Source: Mytilus trossulus
Taxonomy: Eukaryota; Mollusca; Bivalvia; Mytilida; Mytilidae
Direction of reading: 5' to 3'
NCBI RefSeq assembly: GCF_036588685.1
Contig: NC_086380.1
Coordinates: 34,176,692 to 34,240,691 of the forward strand
DNA length: 64,000 nt
Part shown: one piece after another, positions 1 through 12,102 of the stretch
Position numbering within the stretch: the stretch's first letter is position 1
How the letters are laid out: the number at the start of each line of letters is the position of its first letter
Translations under genes and position numbers: made by a program
Notes under the pieces: generated by a model
Told to the model about the DNA's origin: nothing
Database searches by the model: none
Seen by the model: the letters and a program-made list of their open reading frames with translations, nothing else

Positions 1-588
1 TAATCATTTTTGAACACCAGGTATATTACTGTTGCCTTCATTTATACTGGCCATTATCAAGAAACCATGAAAATGTTCTTAAATATTTAATATTGTGAAA
101 TGTCATCTTTATGTAAATCATAATCACTATAAAACAATTCTAAAAAGTGAAACTTCAATAGCATCTACAGCTTGTAACCTTTTAACTGTATTGTACAATG
201 TCTTGGTTAATACAGTTTAGTATCATTTCCAATTTTTAAAATATGTAACTTGTTTTCCACTATATACTTCTTTGGAACTCTTAAATAACTGTTATAATTG
301 GTAAAATAAAAACAAATCACTAATAAGGTCAACACTGTAATTTCAGACCAGTTTATTCGATTTAGTGTATCATCATTCTCTGTGTATGAACCCAATATCT
401 CTATCAACTTCGGGTGTTTTAAAAAAGATAGCCAACAAATGTACAATGGATATAAGTTAAGATGTCAAAACATGAATAACCAGTACCTGGCAAAAATGGC
501 TCTGACATTGGACTGATACAGTATATTATAACTTATGTAAGATATGGGTGTTTCTAAAAAGTAAATCTTAACAGAGAGCTTCACACTG

Positions 589-661
589 ATAATGCCTACA
601 ACTGTAAAGCTCACCTGTAGATAATGCCTACAACTGTAAAGCTCACCTGTAGATAATGCCT
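589..661. repeat. Two-copy 32-bp tandem duplication
   Basis: The unit beginning 'ataatgcctacaactgtaaa' occurs twice in direct succession, followed by a third partial 'ataatgccta'. The two copies look identical, so the duplication is recent. Confidence 0.85.
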
Positions 662-969
662 ATCTTATATCTGCATCTGTTTATTAATATTGGGAACACA
701 TGTAATATATGGTTTTGCCATGAAGATTTTGGTTAAGTACTTCATTAAACTTGGGTTTTCAGTTTTAACTGCTTAAAATATGGGATAAATTTCTGAATGT
801 AAGCGCAAATGCCTCAAACCAGGATAAATCTCTTCAATGTTTGCTAGCGATGAAAAAAAAAATAATCTTTACATGTGTAAAACAATAAACATGAAAACAC
901 ACATAGTACAACTACAATCTCAAAAAAACTGTTTTGACGACTATTTTAATTACGATTTTATTTGAATAG

Positions 970-1085
970 CAGTGGTGGATCCAGAAATTTCCACAAGTAG
1001 GGACCCACTGACTGCCTAAGAGGGACCTGCTCCAGTCATGCTTCAGTGATTCCCTATAAAATCAACTAAATATTTCAAACAAAAG
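970..1085 (+). repeat. GGATCCAG-type MITE, truncated copy
   Basis: It starts 'cagtggtggatccag' and continues with 'cacaagtagggacccactg', matching better preserved copies at 42717-42878 and 46645-46769. The far end (consensus 'taaatccgcatctg') is missing here. Copies also differ by many substitutions, so this one is old. Confidence 0.7.
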
Positions 1086-2318
1086 GGTTGTATGTAGACT
1101 TTTGCATAACCAAAATAATCAAATATTCACAAAGTCCATAATCCTTTATGTATTAAACAGAGACACTGACATAACAAAACAAAAGCACTTTTTCATAACC
1201 AATCATTTTTCATACAATTAAATGTGTACATAGTTGCTTACGCATAAGTATATTACTAAACATGTCTGCTAATGCTACCTCTAGTATGTGTAAAATTAAA
1301 TAAAAGAACCTGAAACAGTCTACAAAAAAATTGGATCATAATTTTTGAAACAGTTATAATCTTGATCAATGCTTTAAAGTATTGCCACTATATTTCAGGT
1401 TTAATCAAAACAGAATTTGTTTTTATAACTCTAACTATGACAACAACAAAATTGTTCTTTGAATCTTCATAAGTTAAAGACAAATATAAGAACAAAACTT
1501 AAGGTTAATTTTCACCCTGATTGATTGAAGAATTGGTGCCTGATTAATTCAAAATAGACCATTTCAGTTGGTAAATGTTTATGTCCAGTAAGCAGGTCAA
1601 TAAAGTTTTGTTTAAAAATATATTCTCAATACATGTAGGTAGGAAGATCAAATTCTTTTAAAGATGCTTTAAAATTAGTTTTCATATAAATATGTATAAC
1701 AAATTCAGGATGAGAAAAGCAAAACAGAAATAGAAAAAAATGGTTCAATGTGTCCAAATTAACAATATTCAATATTCAAACATAATGTTCGAATGTAAAT
1801 AAGAAAATAAAAGCTCTTATAATTTCAAACTTTTATCACAAAATTAAAATTCAATTTAATTAATAATTTACTGATTAATTAGAGGAAATATAATCATTTG
1901 TTAGTGAACATCAACACCAAAAACAGAATGAGACAAACACATTTTGGAAACATATATCACCAGTCTGAAATATAAAATTTCTAAATCACAAAATAGAAAA
2001 ATTTAAAAATAATTTTAATGAAATTGGTCATAACTTCTTTTCTCCTTTATATTTTTATGGAACAAATACATATAAACAACATCAAATTCTCTTAATGACA
2101 AAAAAAACTTTAAGTCATAATAGGAACACCACTGATGGACAGGCACACGAACAGAATCTTGAATATCACTAGAATTCGACATATTAAATGTTTATTTGCA
2201 AACAATTTTACCAAATTATTAATATTTAAGTTTATCCCCAACATAAACTGCTGAATCTGAAGTTAACAAATATTGTTCTTGCATCCACCCCTGGTATTTT
2301 AAGCAATCATGTGGTCAA

Positions 2319-2522
2319 TACTGTGGATTCATTTATTTTCGTGGATATCAATTTTCGTGGAATGAGGCAAACTTGAATTTTCTTGGGTATCTGATTTCGT
2401 GGTTTTAATAATCGCTGTATACACAACCTATAGAAAATGTGTAATTCGTTGGACATTTTAATTCGTGGTTCACCTGTACTAACCAAAATTGGTATCCAAC
2501 GAATAATAATGAATCCACAGTA
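2319..2522. mobile_element. Short inverted-repeat element (MITE) with TACTGTGGATTC ends
   Basis: The left end 'tactgtggattcatttatt' is the approximate reverse complement of the right end 'aataatgaatccacagta'. Internal 'ttcgtgg' motifs are scattered through it. A half copy in the opposite sense lies at about 44596-44685. There is no coding capacity, so it would depend on a transposase supplied elsewhere; TA at both outer edges suggests a TA target site. Confidence 0.75.
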
Positions 2523-3766
2523 ACAGTCTGCAATTTTCATTAACATACCCCAAAATGAAAATAACATCAAGTCCTTGTTTGAACTTCTATTGTCGGGACT
2601 TTTTTTTTTAACCAATCATAATGATGTAGACTTTTGAAAAAATTATAATGAATACATCAGATTTTGAAATAACGAACAAAAAATATACAACATTGTTCAC
2701 AGACACACTATATAGAAAGACTCCACACTTATACAGTATGAAAATATGTTTGTGGAAATAATATCAAACTTAACAATAGAGCTTAATACAACATTTATCA
2801 GTAATGACCTACAAAAGTTTAAAACTAAATATATAGTTGGTGTCAAACAAACAAAATCTCTACAGCAATAAAATTCACAAATGGTCTAGACTCTACATAA
2901 AAGGTATGTCAAAAACACAAAATATAATAATTCAAAATAAATATTTTCAACACAGTTGACTTAGAATTAATGTGAGTTTTATCAATGACAGAAGTTATAG
3001 TAAATTCAAATAATGTTTCAAAATAAAATTCAGGTATAAAGAAGGCTTAATTGCATAAAATCAAGACAGTGCAAATATATATTTCATTTGTTACAAATTA
3101 TTTGTAAGGAAAGTCAGATACAAAATGTTTTGGGACTTCAGTCTTCAAAAGTGACATCTTTTTTTGCATAAATCACATATAAAAGAAGAATTATCTATAG
3201 CATAACTTTTCACAGGTGAGGTTTTTTTTTTATTAGAAATACAAATATATGCATTTGATTCCAAATAACATGTGCTTCTACAGTAAAAACAAGTGTAATT
3301 TAATTTCTACTCATTTCATGAATTTTTGCTTTTGAAAAATCCTAGTCACATAAAATATTCAAATATACATACAAATGTATATAATACTGTTTATAAATAA
3401 AGGCAACAGTAGTATACCAGTGTTCAAGTCATAAATTGGTTGATAGAAAAATTGGTTGATAGAAAACAACTCAAGTTTACAAACTGAGGGAAACATATCA
3501 ACTATAAGAGGAAAACCAAGGAACACCAGAATCTCCGAAGTGCCACAAAAACAAATGCCAACATACATTTATTTTATTAAAGTGTTACCAGCACAACCAT
3601 TCTAACTACACTAAAAATGACAATAGTCTAAATTTTGTTCAATAATTGATACACCTGTCTGTAACTAGTTTTGTAGAAATAACCTTTAACAAAGTCTGAC
3701 ATTGAAATGAATAATACATCCAAGAACAATCTAAAAATGGAAATAATTGAGTAACCAAATGCTAGA

Positions 3767-4056
3767 TTAAGGTGGTACCTAACACTACAGGGAGATAACT
3801 CTGTAAAATCAGGAGAACGTTTTAATGATTTTGGGTTGTTAAGGGAATATTAAGCTTCTCAATGATCAAAATAAGTCTTTGTCAAACTGCTTATAGAGCC
3901 CTTATAACCAGTGTAATTTTTCTGATTAAACAGTTAGTTAAATTTTTTGAAATTTTGATATTTTTGTCAAAGGGTTAAAGTAAATTCTTTGTCAAAATTT
4001 TAAGAAAATTAAAGGAGCCAAATTAATTTTAGTTAAGGTGTTGGGTACCACCTTAA
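3767..4056. mobile_element. Short inverted-repeat element (MITE) with TTAAGGTGGTACC ends
   Basis: The left end 'ttaaggtggtacctaacac' pairs with the right end 'gtgttgggtaccaccttaa', giving about 19-bp terminal inverted repeats around a roughly 250-bp non-coding AT-rich body. The TTAA at both extremities could be a target-site duplication. Confidence 0.8.
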
Positions 4057-4408
4057 TTACCAATTATATGAATTTTCAATAAGGCATTTCAATAAGGGAC
4101 TCTACCCATTATTTTATCCTTTTAAATAGTACTGTCTGAGTTAAGGAATTATTTTATAAGGTATAAAGAAAAGAAATACATGGGAAAAGAACCAGTCAAC
4201 ATAGAAGATAATGAAACCCTTTATCCAAGGTAGTTATAACATTGAAAAGTTACAATAAAAATATATGTATATACAATTAATAAGTGTACTCATTTAAGGA
4301 ATCACTCACTCAATATATAATTATAATTTTTCACAGAAAAAAGAACCATTGTCAAAAACCTTGCATTTATTTCTTAACATGACATAACCTAAAACCATGT
4401 ATCTAAAA

Positions 4409-7400
4409 TCAACTAGCATAATAGGGTTGTGGCATGGAATAGCCAGAGGCTGGATACTGTCCTGCGCTAGAACTGTACGCAGGGTAAGGTGCAAGTCCTG
4501 GAGATCGAATATCATTGTTATATGACGAGCTTATCTGTCCTCTATTCCTAGTCGGTGAAAGCTCCCGCACAAGTTCATTCATTTTTTGTGATTTTATTTG
4601 TCGTAAGTGTGACATAGTTCGAGATGAAATGTAGGTTTCTAAAAAATTGTCAAGACCAACCTTTCCCTCACAAAAGTTATCAGCTAATTTCTACAATGAG
4701 ATAATGAAATATATATACTTTGTATGTACAGAAAATATTTATAACAAAACAAAATTGTTTACATGAAATCTATGCAAAATATAGCAAGACAGCAAAAACA
4801 AAGTACAGTTACTACAGTATGGCTTTTTAAAATATGTAAAAAAAAAGGTCATAAAAAGTCATCAATTCTTCAGAGGTTTCAGTTAATATTTTCTTTAAGT
4901 GTTATCTCGACAGTCAAATTGAAGACAATTTGTTAACTTTTGTTAAATAAAAAGTTTCATCTAAATCTTATTACACCATTAACATTACAATATACAACTT
5001 CCTTGCATAATCATAATAATTTTAAATATAATTCAACGCCACCCTAAACCCTCCACCCCACCCCTCTTTGTACATATCCACAAATTCAGCAATTTTTCCA
5101 TCTATGAAGGGAGATAACTCAAGAACACTATAAGTGACGCCAACCAAATTCAAACTCGATAAGTTTTCATTGGTAATAGGAATTGTGTATAAGTATCATA
5201 ACATTTGGTTTAGACAAATGAAAGTGAAAGAAAAGAAACCAATTTTAGGATGTACAGACAGACAAAGGTAAACTTAGTGTCCTTTGCCTTAAAATGTTCA
5301 AGTATTACATGTATCATAGTTCTGTTAACATTGGTTTTAGTTCGTCCCACATTAACATTTGGTCTTTATAACTTTTTTGGAATCGAACATCACTGATGAA
5401 TCTTTTGTAGAAGAAACATGCAAAAATTAATTCTGGTATCTATGATGAGTTTATTTACAACCACTGGGTCGATGCCACTGCTGGTGGAGTTTTCATTCCC
5501 CGAGGGTATCACCTGTCCAGCAGTCAGCACTTCTGTGCTGACATGAATTATCAATGTTATGGTCATATTTATAAATGAACTGTTTACAAAACTTTTGAAT
5601 TTTTGAAATACTAAAGCTTTTCTACCTCAGGAATAGATTACCTTAGCTTTTGGTCCGCAATGCTCTTCAACTTTGTACTTTATTTGACATTTAACTTTTT
5701 TGGATTCGTGCAATGAATGATGAGTCTTGTGTAAACAAAATGTATCTTGCGTAAATACAAAATTTAATCCTGGTGTCTATGATGAGTTTAATTAAAAAAG
5801 AAAAGTAATAAAACAGGTCTGAACTTGAATTTGCATGAAAATTTTACAGTGTCAGATGGCTTTTGGTTGTCACCAATATGATATTTGAAGGATTATAGAA
5901 TAAAAATGCCTACTTCACTGTCTTCTTCAGATTTGGCTGCTTCTGTCTGTAACATAACACTCATTACATCTAACGAAATCTCTCCTCTTTTAGCATCTGA
6001 AAAAGTTATAGTTTTATTGTAGTGTTTTCTAAATTATCCACAATTATATATCTGTATAGTGCCCCTCTACTATTCACTATAGCAGTAGAAAGAATTTGAC
6101 AGGTATCCCACCGGCTTTACGCTTATGGAATGTGATTATTTAAATAAAGTTGCTACAGAATATGAACATGAAAGTTGTGATGTTCTAAGCCATGGATATA
6201 AATGATCACATCATGCACCTTGCATATTTCACACAATATGTAAGGTATAAATAATTTCAATAATTTAATAAATATGTACACAATATGTAAGGTACATAAT
6301 TTCAATAATTTAATGTGTACACAATATGTATGGTACATAATTTTAATAATTTAATGTGTACACAATATGTATGGTACATAATTTCAATAATTTAATGTGT
6401 ACACAAATGAGAGGTCAAAATAAGTAAATACAATGTATGAAAGATGACAAAGAAATTATAGTGTGATATGATTGCCAATTAGTGAAATATTTGAAAGGAT
6501 TCGTCCAGAAAACTGAAGCGCATTGATGTTTGCAACTATAAGTCAATGGTTGAAATTTTCAACAATGAGCAAAACCATACAAAAGAGATCGCTTTATATA
6601 TATATTAATGAAATGTGGTCCTACCATATAAGCCATATTTCAGTGTAGTTCACCCAACTTCAATTACTTCAAGTTCATATTTCAAAATCACTTCAAATTG
6701 CAAATTTGACTTATTTATCATATGTTACTGTCTAATTAATTAAGGAACTGTTTCATTTGAATATTGCTAATTACCAAGTCTTGATTTATCTGTAGCAAGT
6801 TCTGTTTTTAGCTTGTTAGCCTCCTCATACAGTGTGGCCACCTTTGATCTCATGTCATATAATTTAGGTTCTATCGACAGATTATATTCAGCCATGCTTT
6901 TGTTTTTTACTATCGTCATTTCTTTATCCGTTTGTAACCTTTTAACCTACAAATTACAATGTTTTAAAACTCATTAAATTGATAAAGTTCCAGTTAAGAA
7001 ATCTTAAAACATTTATATAACAAATGTTTCTACTTAACATAGAATTTGGATTGATGGAAAATAAAGATGTATCACTGCAAACAACTAAACTGTTTACAGA
7101 TTTATTTCTAAAAAGGAAATCTCATTTTATAGACTTTTTAATATCTATATTCTAAGCATTACAAAAAAACAACATAACTGTATGCAATTTGAGTCATAAT
7201 CATGGAGCATGTCAGAGTTAGTTCGACTTCTTATAAAGGCAGGTCCATGATCCATGAAATTCAGTAATCATTTTAAAATTCTTTGAATAAAGCTTATTAA
7301 TCTAAATTGCCCTTTTCTTTTATTAAAACTTTAATGATAAGTTGATGCTGTTTTTTCAGAACCTCTAAAAGTTCTGACTTGTAAAAGCCAGAAAACAAGA

Positions 7401-8162
7401 ATGTGTCCAAAGTACATGGATGCCCCACTCGCACTATCATTTTCCATGTTCAATGGACCATGAAATTGGATAAAAAATATAATTAGGCATTAAAATTAGA
7501 AAGATGATATCATAAGGAACATGTGTTCTAAGTTTCAAGTTGATTGGACTTCAACTTCATCAAAAACTACCTTAACCATAAACTTTAACCTGAAACATGC
7601 ACTTTCATTTTCTATGTTCAGTGGACCGTGAAATTGGGGTCAAAAGTTTAATTTGGTTTGAAAATTAGAAAGATCATATCATAAGGAAGATGTGTACTAA
7701 GTTTCAAGTTGATTGGACTTCAACTTCATCAAAAACTACCTTGACCAAAAACTTTAACCTAAAGCGGGACAGACGGACAAACGGACGCACAGACCAGAAA
7801 ACATAATGCCCCTCTACTATCGTAGGTGGGGCATAAAAAGAGTCAATTGTCTGATATAAAATATTTATTAGTAAACACTATTTCTGTCTTTCATTTCTTC
7901 TAGATATGGTCAGTGCAACAGATGAACAATGCAGTGAAATTATTCTTTATATTTGCATAATATATAATTTAAAACATAACTGTTTTTGTTTTTTTACCTG
8001 ATTTAAATCAGTAATTAATCCAATCATCTTGTCCTCATCTTCTAACAATTGCTGAAGTTCTTCTTTACTACAGTTTTTGATAAGGCCTTCAACTTCCTGA
8101 TCATTTGGTGTAAGTTTTGGTGCTTGTATCTGCATATCTGTATCACTATAATTATTGTACAT
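4409..8162 (-). CDS. VPS37: VPS37, ESCRT-I subunit (complete, 4 coding exons)
   Basis: VPS37 is a subunit of ESCRT-I, which sorts ubiquitinated cargo into multivesicular endosomes. Coding exons on the minus strand are 8162-7998, 6946-6775, 5996-5914 and 4690-4409. All introns are GT/AG, and the exons total 702 nt (233 aa plus TGA). The start ATG (8162-8160) has an in-frame TGA 12 bases upstream. The Mod(r) domain covers roughly residues 20-165. Recognisable stretches are 'EELQQLLEDEDKM' in exon 1, 'MAEYNLSIEPKLYDMR' in exon 2, 'SLDVMSVMLQTEAAKSEEDSE' style sequence in exon 3, and 'KVGLDNFLETYISSR' in exon 4. The tail is rich in Ser, Pro and Tyr ('PAYSSSAGQYPASG'), as in VPS37B/C, where it is a disordered region. 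Vertebrate A-D paralogues cannot be assigned; the layout resembles the B/C/D group. Introns hold a 41-47 bp tandem repeat and a family D repeat. Confidence 0.93.
4691..5913. other. VPS37 intron 3
   Basis: This is an intron by exon phasing. Around 5085-5285 it holds a degenerate unit with 'gggagataactcaagaac' and 'gatgtacagacagacaaagg', related to the units at 43970-44235 and 47040-47545. No exon-like segment was seen otherwise. Confidence 0.55.
6231..6405. repeat. AT-rich tandem repeat, period about 41-47 bp, 4 copies
   Basis: 'cacaatatgta(t/a)ggtacataatttcaataattta' recurs at about 6232, 6279, 6320 and 6361 inside VPS37 intron 2. The first spacing is about 47 bp and the next two about 41 bp. 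Confidence 0.85.
7393..7840 (+). repeat. Interspersed repeat family D (full-type copy)
   Basis: It runs from 'aacaagaatgtgtccaaagt' to 'gtaggtggggcataaaaag'. It carries a duplicated internal segment of about 170 bp ('ttcaagttgattggacttcaa' repeated) and an 'ggacggacaaacggacg' tract near the end. Related copies are at 59488-60100 (same sense) and at 31683-31988 and 34752-34985 (opposite sense). It sits in VPS37 intron 1. Confidence 0.8.
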
Positions 8163-8419
8163 ATCGACACAACATCAGGATCTGTGTAAATACACAAAAT
8201 ACATGTATTACTACATGTATATATAATTTACTGGAAAAGTAGGAAGATGGTATAGTCTTAATTTAAGTACATGTATACTGTTTTATACATGGTACATGTA
8301 TATCATATAACAATGTATGACACATAACTTCTTACACAATACACATCATGCACATACTGACAAATGAAATTTATAAAACTTTAGATCAAAACTTAAAAGA
8401 GCTGTTTTATAAAACATTG

Positions 8420-9005
8420 GGTGACTTCATGGACTTGATGTGTTATTTGCTAATTAGTATTTTTTGCTATTTATTGCTACCTTATCGCTATTTGTCTGCC
8501 TCCTTACTGGACATCACACAGGTTCCCATAAAATCTTCACCTCATCTAATGCAAAATAGCTGACGCCAAAATGGAAAAGTATGATGTCAATAGTTCAAAT
8601 GGGACAGATTCTCTGGTCAGCTAGGAATAGCAATAATGTGTATTGACTTCATACAATAATCACTAGTCCATTATGGTGTCAGATATTTTGTATTATGACA
8701 TCAAAATTTACGGGAACCTATGTGATGCCCAGTAATGGTGGACTAAGATAGCGATGAGGTGTATACACCTTATCGCTAATCCCGGCTAACCTGGCCTCTT
8801 GAACTTTTGAAGCATACACTTTTCCATTGTGGCTTCAGAAATTTTGTTTTATGGTGTCAAAATTTTACAGGAACCTGTGTGTTATCCAGCTATGGCGAAC
8901 AAATAGCGATATGGTGTATTGTGGCGTTAGATATTTTCTATAACTTAAGGACATCAAAATTTAATGGGAACTTTTTTAATGTCCAGTAATGGTAGACAAA
9001 TAGCA
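8420..9005. repeat. Degenerate repeats around 'atagcgata' and 'ccattgtggcttcag'
   Basis: Several imperfect copies of a unit containing 'cttttccattgtggcttcag', 'tcaaaattt(t)acgggaacct' and 'ccagtaatggtggac' follow each other in both orientations. A related stretch is present at 59199-59400, in the syntaxin gene. No ends could be defined. Confidence 0.6.
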
Positions 9006-9360
9006 TGTAAGTAAGTAATTTTTATTGGTTTAAATGACAGTCTGACAGAACATGAGTCTTACTCTTAAACAGTTGAAGTTAAACAAATAATGAAATATAT
9101 AGGATGACACCACTATAGTGCCACTAACTGTCATGTAACACTAACACAAATTGTGAAACACTGGAAAGGCAGCTTGATTGAAAAACTCTTGTATAAAATC
9201 AAACACAGATTATATTAACCATTCTTTTCTTACGTGAGAGATTAAATTTAAGTCAAAATATTTTGGTAACACTTCAGAGAACTTCCTGGATGTGACGTCA
9301 GACTATGTAAATAAGATACAAAAAGACCGCTGAATCCGATCCGATTATTTCGCAATCTTA

Positions 9361-10639
9361 TCTATTGAGATTTTTTTTAGACGTTTCGGCCAAAAACCTG
9401 CACGGCAATATGTCATTTCGGCCATTTACCTTTTCGGCCTTTTATATAAATCTTCCAAAAAATATATTTGTCTATATTCGTGAATTTATTCAATAAAAAT
9501 ATTTTATTGGCGATTTCGCGGACGAAAACTAGGTAGACCCATTAATTTTTCTGGGTCTCACTAATTAGCGACAAAAAGCGACAAAAAGCGTCGAGAAGCG
9601 ACAAGAAGAATAATTTCAGCGACCAAAAAAATTTTTTTTATTAAATATAAAAATATGCATTTAATATACGGGCAGAAAAAAATTGATAATTCTTCTTATT
9701 ATATTGATAGCTGAAGAAATTAAAAATTTGCGAGGAAGGGATTGTTTAGTTTTATTATTATATTGATAGATGAAGAAATTAAACATTTGCAAGAGCAAAG
9801 GAAATGTTCACGCTATAAAATGAAAATAAAAACAAAGATTTGTCACCTTCCCTTTGAAGGATTTATTGAAACAAAAACATGAAATATTATTTCCTTTCTA
9901 ACTGTACAATTAATTTTTCCTGATAGAACCAACGTTAGCTGTGGCTTCACCCTAAGGTAATACACAATGTAGAACATCAAATGAGATTAACGTGGCGCGT
10001 GTCCCGTTTTATTGCTACCATTACATCCAATTAATTAAAACACCTTCAACTTTGTACACGCGCCAGACTATACAATTACACGCGCCAGAATATACAATCA
10101 TTGTAAAAAGTAAACACCTGTTGAAAACTCAAGATTGTCATCTATTTCCTTTAATCTTCAATCAATATGCATAAACATGATAAATATCGTTAAATGAGGC
10201 AATACACTAAATAAAATGATGAAAATTATTCACATTTTAATTATGTACGTTTACCTTTTGTTCGATTTCAGTTCTTTGTATTTCACAATTTGTGTATGTA
10301 TTTTCTGGGCACAAATAATGCATTTTGCAAGTTTATTATATTATTGTACGAAGATAGTTTTAAAAACAAATTATAAGACAAATATATTATTGTTGTAAAA
10401 CATGTTAAACACAAGTAAAAGTAATACCATAATACCACAGGGTAAACGTAATACTTGCTGTTATACCTAATAAAATATCAAATTCATGTAAATAAATGTA
10501 GAAACTGAATTGGAATAAGTAATTTTAATAAAAAAAAAATGTTTTCTTGTCGCTAAATAGTTTCTTGTCGCTTCTCGACGCTTTTTGTCGCTATAATTCT
10601 TCTTGTCGCTAATTATTGAAACCAATTTTTCTCAATAGA
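9361..10639. mobile_element. Non-autonomous inverted-repeat element with GCGACAARAAG subterminal repeats
   Basis: The left side (about 9541-9625) carries 'agcgacaaaaagcg', 'gcgtcgagaagcgacaagaag' and similar copies. The right side (about 10545-10620) carries their reverse complements ('cttgtcgctaaatag', 'cttctcgacgctttttgtcg'). Outside these, 'tctattgaga' (9361-9370) and 'tctcaataga' (10630-10639) form an outer inverted pair. The body is AT-rich and lacks a transposase. The exact boundary (inner 9541-10630 or outer 9361-10639) is uncertain. Confidence 0.7.
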
Positions 10640-10716
10640 TGGCGCTAAAGTCTTAACCGGAAACATAGGATAACTTTGCTAATAAAGTGTCTACTTTATG
10701 TAATTCACCTGCTAAA

Positions 10717-11319
10717 ATGATAATTTCTCGAGTACAGAACATAAGAATTTTTCAGAGATTAGTATGTCTAACAACCAGTCGAGCGAGCCCGATATATCCC
10801 AGAATTTGTGCTGGTCAAGTGCGGACCATATCTGGAGAGGTCAGCCAAGAACAACAGATTTCGCCAACATATTACTATGATGTACTTGGTGTCAACCCAA
10901 GAGCAAACGAAAAGGACATAAATAATGCATATTATAAACTCGTGAAAAAGTATCACCCAACTGTCAACCCCACTGCAGATGCAATCACTAAGTTTCAAGA
11001 AATTTGCAGGGCTTATGATGTTTTGAGTATTGCAGATAAAAGAAAAGTGTATGATGATTACCTTGGACTTAAAAAGTTTGAGACAGATGACCCACAGGAA
11101 AAACATTCCCCCGATCTTCAAGATAAAGTAAATGGTGCAGAATATCGAAGGAAACTGTTAAAAGGAGAAGAATATGAAATGTATAAAGAAAAAATGGAGG
11201 AAAAACAAAAAGAACGAAAAAGCCATAGAGGAATGTTTCATTTGACACTTATTATGTTGGGATCTTTCGCATTATTTTTATATATTACACCTGCTGCACG
11301 ACGTAAAAAGGCAACATAA
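10717..11319 (+). CDS. DNAJC30-like mitochondrial J-domain protein, HPD motif changed to HPT
   Basis: This is an intact single-exon gene of 200 aa. The first ATG of the frame is at 10717; the frame continues upstream without one. Residues 1-39 are rich in Arg/Ser with few acidic residues ('MIISRVQNIRIFQRL'), as expected for a mitochondrial presequence. A J domain follows (about 52-115: 'YYYDVLGVNPRANEKDI', 'KFQEICRAYDVLS'). Then comes a charged Lys/Glu stretch (about 145-170) and one hydrophobic segment (about 174-191), with a basic C-terminus. This layout, and the lack of introns, match DNAJC30, which acts at the mitochondrial inner membrane. The invariant HPD needed to stimulate Hsp70 ATPase reads H80-P81-T82. 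If the family rule holds, it cannot activate Hsp70 in the usual way. The paralogue at 27469-28110 keeps HPD. A pseudogene is possible, but the frame and domains are preserved. Confidence 0.85.
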   Translation: MIISRVQNIRIFQRLVCLTTSRASPIYPRICAGQVRTISGEVSQEQQISPTYYYDVLGVNPRANEKDINNAYYKLVKKYHPTVNPTADAITKFQEICRAYDVLSIADKRKVYDDYLGLKKFETDDPQEKHSPDLQDKVNGAEYRRKLLKGEEYEMYKEKMEEKQKERKSHRGMFHLTLIMLGSFALFLYITPAARRKKAT

Positions 11320-11945
11320 GTGCATTTTAGTCAACATTGATGTTTATGTATCAAATTCATAGATTCTTTATGCTTTCTCATGTGTGTACTGTCAAACAAA
11401 AAATAATTAATGTTACAATTACAAAAATGTACATATGTACATTTATTAGAACTTCTGAAATGATGGTGTAAGTGAAATAATTTGTGAACCTAATCCATGT
11501 TATTGTTAATTCACAATTCTGACATCAAAGTAGCTAACAGCATTTTTTAATTGAAACTTACTTTACTGATAAAGGTACTCTGACTGTAAGCAACTTTGTT
11601 TGTTTATGCATATATACATGTACATTTTTATATGAATATAGCTGTGGTATGAAAAATAAATTACTTGATGTAACAATGAAATTATGTATGAGTACAATTA
11701 CTTTGTTTTGCATTACATGTCATAATAATGTGTATGGTTCCACAAACTACATACATTGTAGTGCATGTGCACATCATCGTGACATGTTCATATGTACCAC
11801 ACACATGATGGAATAGGAATACATTTTTTAATGTTCAAATTAAAACTAAAAATGAAATGTAAAAAAAATGAATATATTATATAAGATGTTTTGGGTGGAT
11901 ACAGCAAAAAAAAAATGGGATATATAAGTTCATAGTATATTTAAG

Positions 11946-12102
11946 AAATAATTCATGGGGGCTTGAATATATCGTTATTTTACCACGGGTTGGCCCTTTA
12001 TGACAAATATTTTACCCTGAGCGATAGCGAGGGGTAAAATATCGGCATAAAGGGACAACCCGTGGTAAAATCTAGATATATTCAAGCCCCCATGAATTAT
12101 TT
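11946..12102. mobile_element. Palindromic MITE with 'attcatgggggcttgaa' arms
   Basis: The left arm 'aaataattcatgggggcttg' and the right arm 'caagcccccatgaattattt' are reverse complements, and the arms extend inwards through 'taccacgggttg' and 'caacccgtggta' and 'ttttaccc'/'gggtaaaa'. The centre is 'gagcgatagcgag'. A stray 'attttaccacgggtgtg' at 12517-12533 suggests a larger or second copy. No coding capacity is present. Confidence 0.85.

Larger units (their letters stand above)
1..4408. other. Gene-free 3' flank of VPS37
   Basis: AT-rich DNA with no recognisable exon on either strand. It contains a 32-bp duplication (about 589-661), a truncated GGATCCAG-type repeat (970-1085) and two short inverted-repeat elements (2319-2522 and 3767-4056), listed separately. 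A TTTATT at 4366-4371, the reverse of AATAAA, lies about 40 bases past the VPS37 stop and could be its polyadenylation signal. The remainder shows only short low-complexity A/T runs. Confidence 0.6.
8163..10716. other. Intergenic region between VPS37 and DNAJC30-like gene 1 (divergent)
   Basis: The two genes point away from each other. The region has a diverged repeat (8420-9005), a short CpG-containing stretch (about 9290-9620) and a roughly 1.1-1.3 kb inverted-repeat element (9361-10639) whose right end is only 77 bases from the start codon of the plus-strand gene. No further exon was recognised. Confidence 0.6.

Noticed and set aside
10687-10716. Upstream extension of the HPT J-protein from a GTG
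   Set aside because: Nuclear genes normally start at ATG. The first ATG (10717) gives a proper mitochondrial presequence.
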